DNA of 64,000 nt from Raphanus sativus. Taxonomy: Eukaryota > Streptophyta > Magnoliopsida > Brassicales > Brassicaceae. Position numbers and translations under genes: made by a program. The stretch covers positions 16,639,792 through 16,703,791 of the forward strand of contig NC_079511.1 in NCBI RefSeq assembly GCF_000801105.2, in the 5' to 3' direction. The notes beneath the pieces were generated by a model. The model worked only from the letters and a program-made list of their open reading frames with translations. It had not been told where the DNA came from and did not search any database. Below are positions 11,993 through 21,261 of the stretch, piece by piece (position 1 is the first letter of the stretch; each line of letters opens with the position of its first letter).

Positions 11993-13855
11993 ATGTCTTC
12001 TTTCTCATTCCCTTGTCCGACGATTAAACAAGAGAACATCGAGGAGCTATACTCCTCGTTCGGGGTTGACCGTGCTGTGGTTTGCGAACTCGCTTCTGAT
12101 CAAGAGAATCCAGAAACTGTCAGAGAGGGCTACTGCGGAGCATACCTCAGTTTCTTCGAGTCTTGCGGGCTTTATTTCCCGATTCCAAGACAGGTGCTTG
12201 AAATTCTTGCCGAGCTTGGGATCTCTCTCACGCAGCTATGTCTGAATCTCCTTAGACATCTCCTAGCTATCCTTGTCAGAGCCAGGGAAGAGAAGCTTTT
12301 ATTCGAGCTCGAGGAGTTACACAGTCTTTATCTCATAAAACGCAATCAAAGGAATCCTGGGACTTTCTTGGCGGCTCCTCGGCCTGGTCTCCACGTGATT
12401 GGAGGGACGTCCTATCGGGATGATCTGTGGAGGGAACAATTCTTCGTTTTCAAAGTAGACTCGTCTACCGTAGGAGATTTTGACTTTTCCTTGCTCCCTC
12501 GACGTTGGGCCAAGAATATCGGTGAGGTTTAAGATTTTCACTTGAGTGTCACTCAAGGAATCTTCGTGATTGCTCATTTATATATTTTTTTTGTTTTAGC
12601 TCACCCGAAGGTTTCTCCGATGTCGGATCAACTCCGCGGTATGGTGGCCATTTTGAAATGTGGAGACACTGATTGGTCATCATTTACCAGGGAACAAATT
12701 CGCACTTTGAATTCGCTTCCTATCGGTTTAGGAATAGCTCCTGCAATCTCGGCGCCGATCGGGTTGCTTGAAGAAGCTGAGCCTTCTGACCATGAAGAGC
12801 CCACTTCTACGGAGGAGGTGATTGCTCGTCCTAATACGAGCCGTTCTGAGAGGTTCTCATTTCGGAGATCGCTTAGGAACTTGGCGTCTGCTTCAAAGAA
12901 AGCACCAGTGGATCCTACCCCGTTGTCTTTGAGTTCTGATTCGGAGGAGGATATTCCGGCCCGTGAGCACGGATCTGCCAGGGCTTCGCGAAGTGCCTCA
13001 CCGAGACCGCCGCGATCAGCTTCCAAGACGTCGAAAAGGCGGAGAGTGGGGAGGAGTGACCATTCCCCTTTACGTGAGGCTAGCTCAGGTCCCAAACGCT
13101 TGGGTGAAGGGACTAGCTCTCGAAGCTTCGGGGCGATGTTCTTTTCTTCCTCGGAGGAGGAATATGCTTATACCAAGGTCGCCGAAGCGAATGCCAAGGT
13201 TTGTCCTTAGTGAATCGTTATTTTACTACCAATTTCTGCTTTTGTTGCATCGTTTTTCTGATTATATTTACTCTTAGGTCATGGAGGCTTGTAACGACCT
13301 TGTTCTTAAGATGGCGGAGCGTACAGGGACTTCTCAGAGAGATGTGAGATTGATCGGATCTCCCTTGACTTTAAGAGGATCTCTGCTGAACTTGAGATCG
13401 CCAAGCGGGAGAACAAGGAGGAGGTTGAGAATATCAACTCCATGATGGCAGAGTGGGTGAAGGTTTGTGACGAGAAGTCAGTTCTAGAAGTCGAGGTCGC
13501 TGCTCAACAGACCAAGATTGCAAGGCTTGAAGCTGAGAGGGATCGAGACGTTCGTTCTGCTCGTCGCGAGATGTCGAGTCAATATGCGGCGATTCTGGGA
13601 TCTTTAGAAGAAAAGTGGTCTAACAAGGAGAGGGAGATTGCGGCTAGGATTCAGTTTCAGGAGGTGGTTGCTAACATTGATCTTCTGACTGAGATCAAGG
13701 AGGGCAGCTGCGACGTTGATGGGGAGTTGGCTCGCCTGCAAGATTTGGAGAGAGATTGCAAAGCAGCCGTCGAGTCCTGTCCCTCCTCGAGTTGGTCTAT
13801 TTCTGAGCTTGATCTTCCGCAAGTGCCGGAGGAGTCGGACCTCGGGGGGCCGTGA
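11993..13855 (+). pseudogene. Antisense gene 1 of the Tat-like element (gypsy-type putative transposase-like N domain plus coiled coil), spliced, frameshifted
   Basis: The gene is on the opposite strand to gag, in the region where Tat-lineage elements such as Grande and Retand carry antisense ORFs. Proposed exons are 11993-12521, 12600-13198 and 13278-13855. Introns begin GGTGAGG and AAGGTTTG and end TTTTAG and CTTAG, and the joins keep frame. Exon 1 encodes about 176 residues resembling the putative gypsy-type transposon domain (Pfam Transposase_28): FPIPRQVLEILAELG, LHSLYLIKRN, SLLPRRWAKN. Exon 2 is Ser/Arg/Glu-rich with a basic patch (SKTSKRRRVGRS). Exon 3 is coiled coil (EVEVAAQQTKIARLEAERDR; LGSLEEKW). 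A one-base loss near 13320 puts the start of exon 3 out of frame with its remainder, so this copy is probably dead. The biochemical role of such antisense proteins is not established. Confidence 0.75.
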
Positions 13856-14080
13856 AACGCGGGAGGCGACGTCGAACCTTGATTTTCTTTTCTTTTTTTT
13901 TTTATTTTGCTTTTTTTTTGGATAACTATGTCATAGCGGATATCCTTATTTTTCCCGAGATTTTGTGGGTTTAAATTTGAATCGTTAGGATATTATCCGT
14001 TTTTCTTTTCGATAAGAGTATTTTGGTGTTTCGGATTTATTAAGATCTTTCGGTTAAGATACTTGTTGCAGTTCGTTCTT
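13856..14080 (+). other. Spacer between the two antisense genes (3' UTR and upstream region)
   Basis: T-rich non-coding DNA follows the stop of antisense gene 1, including long T runs near 13885-13920. No open frame of interest. It leads into the TATA box of antisense gene 2. Confidence 0.5.
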
Positions 14081-14086
14081 TATAAG
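14081..14086 (+). promoter_or_regulatory. TATA box upstream of antisense gene 2
   Basis: TATAAG lies 80 bp before the ATG at 14161, in the same relative place as the TATA-like box of antisense gene 1. Confidence 0.5.
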
Positions 14087-14160
14087 ACCTCGAGGTTTCT
14101 TACTTGGGTTTCATCCGAGCAGCCTGCGAAATCTCTATTCTCTTTTCAAATTGAGCGATT

Positions 14161-15369
14161 ATGTCAACAAGAAGATCGAAACCCCGCAAGGCCGATAAGT
14201 CGAGAAATCGAGTTGGTAGCGTCGGTGTGGAGAGAATTCGATCCGGCGATGTTAGCGAGGCTCTTACTGAGGTCCTTCGTGAAGAAACCCGAATTCCCCA
14301 GGTCCCTTCTAGACATGAGGGTAAGGAATCTGGTGGCAAGGACTCAGTTACTCGCGTGAAGTCGAGTAGTCCCACTGGCTCGGAGGGTCGCGAAAGTCCC
14401 TTCAAGAAGGCGAAGACGATCGGTTCTGACTATTGCCAGAGTTCTCTTGGTGATGGGGCTGCGAAGCCGTTTCATTGGCAATTTACGCACTCCAAAGATT
14501 GTCCGATCAGGGAGGATCCGGACAGTGTGGCTCATCTGGTGAGGCACTTTAAGCCTGCTGGTTGCCCACTTCCTTTTCTTTGGAACATGACCGAGCGCGA
14601 GGCTTATGTCAAGATGGCGGTGGCCCACGCCAAGGTTGGTTTGCTTAACTTTTGCGCACCTTTGTTCGAACTTCTCTTGAACTTTCCATTATTTATAGGC
14701 CATGGAAGCTAACAATGAATTCGAGGCGACCCTAGAGCGGCGCCTCCAAGATGTTCCGCGATCCGACGAGCTCCTCGAAGTTAAGAGGGTCGTGAGGGAG
14801 CTGAAGTCAAACCTGAAGCTATTGCAGGAACGTGATCGTGCCAATGCCGATCGTTTGTCTGCTGCAGAAGAATCGGAGAGCCGAATTGCTTTGCTTGAAG
14901 CTCGTCTTCGCATTGCGGAAAACGAGAGGAAGTCGACTTTTGAACGAGCTTCTTTGCTTGAGTCGCAGCTAGATTCAAATGCTTCGAAGCATTCCGATGC
15001 TCTCCGAAGTTCAATTCGCGTGGCCAAAAAGGCTTGGCTGATGATTATCAGAGCGTTCTGGAGTCTCTAAAGGAAAAATGGGAAGGCGAACGGTCCAAGG
15101 TCGCTGACGAGCTCCAGCTTGGGGAGGTTGTCGTGAGGATAGAACTTTTGAAGGAGATAATGGGCAGGAATCTATTGGCCTCGGATGACGCGAAGCATTC
15201 TAGAGAGAAGGAAGTCGAGCTCGGAGAGTTCAATGTGTCTGTGATGACCGACGGGCCGGATCTTCCCCATGACTCGGGAGATTACTTCGCCAAAGGGGAT
15301 TTTGACGGCGATGGGGCGAAGCAAATGGATGGATGCTTTGGAGATGGATATTTCGACGTCGGAGAGTAG
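14161..15369 (+). pseudogene. Antisense gene 2 of the Tat-like element (basic region plus coiled coil), spliced, frameshifted
   Basis: Proposed exons are 14161-14634 and 14699-15369. The intron is AAGGTTGG...TTTATAG and the join is in frame. Exon 1 encodes a basic, Ser/Lys/Arg-rich region. Its last residues (EAYVKMAVAHAK) align with the end of exon 2 of antisense gene 1 (YAYTKVAEANAK), and the intron falls at the same place. Exon 2 opens MEANNEFEATLERR, against VMEACNDLVLK in gene 1, then runs as a long coiled coil to SVLESLKEKWEGERSKVADEL. That parallels AILGSLEEKWSNKEREIAARI in gene 1. The two genes are therefore paralogues, but gene 2 lacks the Transposase_28-like N-terminal domain. A one-base frameshift near 15035 breaks exon 2. 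Function unknown. Confidence 0.7.
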
Positions 15370-15979
15370 TTTGTAGGAAGCTGCTCTTCGTTGATTATTT
15401 TTCATGTATTGTCTTTTTTTTATTTGTTTCTGTTATCGAGTTTAATAAAAGGATGAGTTTGAACGCTTCGTATTTTCTTTCGAAGGATAGAGTTCTGATT
15501 TTTCTTTTGAACTTTTGATCGAAGAGAGTTCCGGTTTTACTAAAACCGATATGCCGCGTTTTCCAGCGGGACGGAAATGTGCTCAGAGACTTGATCAGGG
15601 CCTCGAGTTTACATTTAGTCGTTTAGTGAGCAAGAGAATTATATGGTGGTAAAATTTGTGTCCCGAATATGGTAAATCTTGGAAAGATTGCTTTTTGATA
15701 ATGGTTGAACTGTTAATTTTATTACAATCGAATTCTTGTTAAAAGAAAGTCTGCGTAATGGGGTCCTCGATTTGGATAGGTCGCTTGTTACTGCGGGATG
15801 CTCCCTTCTTGTTTTTAATGTTGGGAAGTGACTGAACTCGTGTCGCGAGCTGCCTACGTACCCTTAGGAAGGGATCAAGTCTTAACGTAGTTCAACTGTT
15901 TCCCCTTAGTTAAGGGTCGTTTTGGCTTTTGATCGTGTACGAGTGTTCGTACGGTCTTTGTCGGGGTATCTGTTTCGGC
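15370..15979. other. Non-coding block between antisense genes and protease, where pol would be expected
   Basis: About 600 bp without a credible frame. In an autonomous Tat element roughly 4 kb of RT, RNase H and integrase would follow the protease. It contains a block at 15852-15896 (GCCTACGTACCC ... AAGGGATCAAG ... TAACGTAGTTCAA) that recurs at 57478-57521, just past integrase in the other Tat element. Confidence 0.7.
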
Positions 15980-16462
15980 CTAAGGGTGTGGTTTGATATC
16001 TTTGAAGCTCGCGAGGTAGCATGTCCGAGAGCTTCTCTGACTTCCGCAAATGGTTTCAATGCCTTTCGGGGTTGGGAATTTCAAACATTGGTGGTAAGTT
16101 GATGGTAGTGCTTTCATACTGTATAGCCATGGTCTTCCTAAGATAGCGTTAAACGGTGCCGGTCGATTTATTACGATGAACTCCACAATTTTCCTAACGT
16201 CTCCGGCGGTGACTGCGAGCTCGATAGATCCTAGGGAGTAAGTTGTTTCCCCTACAAATCCGATGAGAGGAGTTGGTTCTTGTTTAAGGAGAGTTTTGGT
16301 AAACCCCATTCGTTTGAAGGAATCGTAGAATAGGACGTCGGGTGAACTTCTGGTGTCGATCATAATCCGTGAGAGCTCGCATCCTCCGACATCGAGTCGT
16401 AGAACGAGGGCGTCATCGTGTGGTTGATCAAGATCTGCTGTTTCGTTTTCGTCAAATGTAAT
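15980..16462 (-). pseudogene. Tat-like aspartic protease remnant
   Basis: The retroviral-type protease would process Gag-Pol. The frame runs from about 16462 to the stop at 15980, in a different frame from gag. Recognisable parts are the active-site region, IMIDTRSSPDVLFYDS, and the second conserved region FNAILGRPWLYSMKALPSTY. The catalytic D-T-G triplet reads D-T-R, a change expected to inactivate it; the homologous protease at 61235-61699 keeps DTGSS. Pol stops right after it. Confidence 0.75.
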
Positions 16463-16497
16463 TTCGTGGTCAGGGCCGGACAGAGGTTCTTGGATTC

Positions 16498-18548
16498 TTA
16501 GAGGTCTTTCGGCTCTCCGCTGGTGGGCTTTAATTGAGTTGACGGAGTTGCAAAATTTTGACCCTCCATATATGAAATCGATACGTCGTATGATCCGACT
16601 GTTGATAGTGGGGGGGAGCCATTTCTTTCTCCATGCGGACTGGTATTGCCTTTGCCCCCAGACAGCTTGTAGTTGGGCTGCTGCATGCTGTTTTTATTTC
16701 GGTTCCTGAGTTCATATGGCCTCATTTCCTCTAAGTGCTTTCTGAGTTTTGAGACTTTATCGGTTAGTTTTGGCTTGATCGGCTGTTTTTTGGTACAAGC
16801 TCGAATTCTTCGTGGAGTCCAGGGATTTGTATGGTGATTGTTATGCTTCTTTGCGTCGAGGTCGCCGTCGTACCCTGGACGCCGTATCGTTCTCACCTGT
16901 TGGTATGTAGCGAGATCATGTCGACCCACTACTTCCCGAGACCTCTTGTGGGAGGACGTTTTCGGGTTTTTTGTCGCTTTTTGGAGTCGAAGGGAGTTCG
17001 TCCTCTTGGGAGTTTCTTCCTCCTCTCTTCTCTCCTTTTCGAGTAAAGCAGCGCGACATTCTTCAGTGGAATGTCCTTTTCGTTTGTGGAAGTCGCAATG
17101 CTTGTTTAGATCGAAAGTTGATGATTTGTTTCTCGTGAAGTTGTCTATTGCGTAAGAATATTGACCTTTGGTCGGTGCTTCTTTAGTTGCCGAAGTCTTT
17201 TTGCTGGCGGCATTTTTGGTTGCCAAGAATTGCTCTTTCAAGTTAGCTATGTCCTCTTCGTAGGCTGCGAAGTACGATGCTCGATGCAGCGCGTCGTCTA
17301 GTGATACCAGGGCCCTGACTGACATTTCTTCTTTGAATTTAGAGGAGAACCACACGCCATTCTTTAAGGCGGCAAGAGCCACTCCGTCGTTTAGGTTTGC
17401 GATTTTGGCTTTGATTTCTCTAAATTTGTTTATGTATGCTCTTAGAGGCTCGAAGGATGCTTGTTTGAGCTTCCATAGATCGGCTTCGGTCGTTCTGGTT
17501 TCTATGAACACTGAGTATTGCTTTAGGAATGCCGACACTAGTTGTGTGAAGTTATCAATCGAGTTTTCTTCTAGGCCGGCGAACCATTCTAGGGCGGAGC
17601 CTGCGAGGTTCTCTGCGAAGAAACGACAATAACCCGCTTGTTTTTCATCGTTGTTGAGATGCGCTCTGGATATTGCGAGTCTAAAGGCTCGGATATGAGC
17701 TTTAGGGTCTGATTTTCCAGAGTACTCGGGGAACTTCATTTTTCCAACGATGCTTAGCTTCATTCCCGAGATTCTTTCTCTGAAGGGAGTCCTTCGGGTT
17801 TCCTCTATAGCGAGGTCGATATTTGGGGCTGCGCTTGTTGCCATGTGCATAATAGCGTGTAATCGTTTGAGTTCGGCATCGTTTCTATCGATGTACTCCT
17901 GAAAGTTCCTGTCTCCTCCATCGGTCCTCAGGTCATCCCTCCGCGGAGTCCCAACGGTGGTTGGGGAAAAGGGTGGCACTTCATTTCGTCTACCTTGCTC
18001 GAGACCTGTGTCAGGGATCCCGAAATCTCCCATCGTTGTGTGATGGACTCCGGAAGCTCGTTGGTTGGAAGGCGGGGTCTCAAATCGAACTCTGTTGGCT
18101 CTTCTGATGACGCCGTTGGTCCAGAGAGGCGTGATCGGGGAGCCTTGGGTTTGTGTCGGGTTTTCTCCAGTTCCATTAAAACTTAGGCTCCTGGGAATCG
18201 GACTAGTATACGAATTGTTAAGCGAATTATCTCCGGCATAATGTTCCGATCAAGCACTCGAAAAACCGGGGGTCCCGAAGGCTCCGCCGTTTGGTGCTCG
18301 AAGCAACGGATTCGTCTGGGATCTGAGCCCGTCTTGAATGTTAGCTCGATGCTCGGCGAACTCTCTTTCAGTTTGTTCTAGCCTGGTAGTAATTGCTCGA
18401 TGAGCGATCTCCTGCTCCTGGGCATTGTCTAGGAGAGCTCGTACCATGCCCCGAAGCTCCGCGACTTCCTCTCTTGCTTGGGTTATTTGTATGGGAGAAA
18501 TTGGTCTTATTGATTGAGTTCGGGTTAGCGAACTGTCTATTGGGGATC
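16498..18548 (-). pseudogene. Tat-like gag, main part
   Basis: The capsid/nucleocapsid precursor. The open frame 18033-16498 (511 aa) contains the retrotransposon gag domain (about residues 95-230), with FAENLAGSALEWFAGL and FTQLVSAFLKQYS. It also has a variant zinc knuckle, CDFHKRKGHSTEEC (CX2H-X4-H-X4-C, about residues 310-325), and a basic tail. The same frame extends upstream through 18447-18253 (TRLEQTEREFAEHR coiled coil), interrupted by an in-frame TGA at 18252-18250. The Athila-like element at 18551-27937 separates it from its N-terminal part. It is homologous to the gag at 61700-63925 (FAENLVGTALEWFSGL; CSYHDREGHSTEEC). Confidence 0.85.
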
Positions 18549-18550
18549 TG

Positions 18551-19895
18551 TGATAGTGCTCAAATTACCCAGTAGAGCTTAATTTCTCAAATAAGAGGTA
18601 CAACTGTAGTACTTAGGGATTGAATCACCAGGAGTTAGGGAACCAATTAAATGAAATCTACTAATCAATCCTAGGCAAAGTTGGTTTATATGATGAAAGT
18701 AAAAAGTAATAATTCCTAAAATGAGTAAGGTAGTTGCTCTAACTAACAATATGATGGGTTTTTTAAATGTGATAAAGAGTGCTAGACATAGGACCTTTAT
18801 TCAGGAATGGAGATTATAATCTCTATAAATGCTTTAATAAGTTTCTTGCATGGTACTATAGATCTCAGCCGCTTAACTCAAGTGAAGTGTCACTGGTTAA
18901 ATAATCTAGATCTCTGGCCTCAACTGTCGTAATGTTGGCGCAGAAAAAAAGTCGATCGATATCCTTTTGAGATATCGAGCGATACACCTTTCGCAGCGCC
19001 GATCGATTCACCTATCGGGATATCGATCGACGGCTTCTAGATCTGCCTAGGCGCGAGCCGAATATGAACACAAGGTCTCAAGGAGGAGCTGTCGCTATTC
19101 TCAACGGGAGACAGACAAGTTCAAATGGATAATTCAAGATAATCAAAGATCCTAGTGATCTATGTTCTAGTTAGCTAATCTAAAATAAGCATAGGGTGCA
19201 ATCCATTTGATGAGTACCACAACTTAGCAGTTATAGTTTGGGGATAATCCCACAAACCTATTTAAACCCTAGATCTAACAAGTAGACTACTCAGATATAG
19301 CTAAACAATTCATGACAATAGATAGATGAAAGAATTGCATCGATAGAAATAAGTAGAAATATAAAAGGAGATGAGAAATCTCTCCAATCTCTCAAAACAA
19401 TATAAAACTCTAGTCTCTTTCTCACACTCTCTGCTTTTCTCTTGAAGGTTGTTTAAAGCTTTCCGTCAAAAAACACTTAGCAGGAATATTTAAGCATTTC
19501 CATTAGGTTAAAAACTCGTTAGGGGCAATCTCGTAATTTGGTGAAGTCTTGGTGAAGTAGTCGGCTAAACCATTTCGTCCTCGATATCGATCGACAACAA
19601 TGGATGTGTATCGATCGATTATAATCTTCTAGTACACAGATCTTCTCAGCTATATCGATCGACAACTCTGGATGAGTATCGATCGATTATAATTGCAATG
19701 TTGACTTCCGACTTGGTCTTGAATGGTCAACTCGGGTATATCATCTCTTGTACTCCAAAATGCTCCAAAAACATCACTTTCTCACAAAATGCTCCTGAAC
19801 CTGAAAACATACCTAACATGCCAGAAAACGGATTAAATATATAATAAAATACTAGTATACCATGGTTGAAAATGGGTAAAATCCATGGTATATCA
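18551..19895 (-). repeat. 3' LTR of the nested Athila-like element
   Basis: The LTR is 1345 bp and matches 26595-27937 with a few percent differences. It holds six exact TCGATCGA copies. Two 42-bp units at 19584-19625 and 19652-19693 (39/42 identical) each carry two of them. A 10-bp-stem hairpin (TATACCATGG / CCATGGTATA) lies at 19856-19892 near the LTR end. Confidence 0.95.
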
Positions 19896-19908
19896 ACTCC
19901 CCCAGACT
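19896..19908 (-). promoter_or_regulatory. Polypurine tract of the nested Athila-like element
   Basis: Minus-strand AGTCTGGGGGAGT abuts the 3' LTR. Confidence 0.8.
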
Positions 19909-21261
19909 ACTCATTTGCTTGTCCTCAAGCAAAAACAGTAGTCTTTGGAAAAGGTTTGAAAACAGCAGGAACTCAGAGATTCAAAATATTGAAGTCATCA
20001 CTATGGGTTTGCAATTCATGTTTAAACATCCTAATCACAGAAGTTCATTATGCCTTATCCTAGCTTAGCAACCAAACTCATCTAGTCAACAACTTAGCAA
20101 ATCTCATCTGACATTCCCCTCTACTAACCTCATTTCTTAACATAAAATAAAAGTGCAGGCTTTACCTTGGGAGTATCGATCAAAGGACACATGGATTCAA
20201 CTCAAACCAGTATCTGAACACACAAGTAGTCTTCTCTGATCCCTTTCTCCCCTCATCTCTCTTCTCTGAATCTCTTATTAGTTTCAATTTCAACAGGTTT
20301 CGATGCCACATAGGTAATCTAGTCCATCTCATTGACATTTGCATTGTAACTCATACATTTTTGGCAAAGTGTAGCGAATAATGGGGTTTGGTACTCAACC
20401 TATCCATCTTTTCCACAATGTGTGATCATCCTTGAGATTTAGAATACTGGGGTCATAGGAGACACTCGTACCCCTCTACCTCTCAAGAAATCATTTCAAT
20501 CTTTTATAACATAAACTTAGATCTTGAGACACTGAAGAGAGAGAAGGAAGGGAACCAGAAACACACAGACTTTTTACCTTCCAGACTTGTAAGAGGATTC
20601 CGATCCAGTGATTTCCAAGCCCCAAGACAAGCAAATAAGTCAGTATTAGTGTTGGAGGTCAGCTTTGGTTCCTTCAAACAATCTTTAGCTAGTGAATATA
20701 GATGACATGTTGATCCACTTTAGTATCTTTAGTACTATATGCAATTAGTAATCTAGAATGGTGCTAAAGAGTGGTCGACAATCAAATATAAATCTATATC
20801 AATGTTCCTATTTAATACTTATGCGAAAAATAGTTTTGAAAAACAATTTAAATAAAAACCAAAATAAAAACACATATTAGTAAACTCCCCCCCCCCAGAC
20901 TTAAATTACACTGTCCCAGTGTAACACAGGCGGTGGTGAAGGTAAAGAAAATAAATCATAATTAATAAGTATAACAAGTTAGAATGAATAAACCTGATCG
21001 GCAAGGTGTCGATCGATTCGTTGTGGTATACGTCGATCGTTGGTAATGGTCGTGTGGTGTCGAGCGATATGAATGATGAATGTCGGTCGACGGAATCATC
21101 ATTCTACTTGGATCTAATAAAACTGCAAAACAAATCCGAAAAATAAAAGCAAAAATGAAAAATAATAAAATAAAGGAAAACAAAAGAAAACCTAATAGTG
21201 GGTTGCCTCCCACTCAGCGCTTTGTTATAGTCATTTAGCTTGACTGTGGTAGGTGAGTGAC
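19909..21261 (-). other. Non-coding region between ORF3 and polypurine tract
   Basis: About 1.35 kb without a credible frame on either strand. A C-run lies at 20887-20896. TCGATCGA-related words appear near 21006-21090 (one exact, others decayed to TCGATCGT, TCGAGCGA and TCGGTCGA). Confidence 0.6.

Noticed and set aside
20885..20897. C-runs here and near 47265
   Set aside because: Homopolymer runs of about 10-13 bases with no associated feature; may partly be sequencing artefacts.
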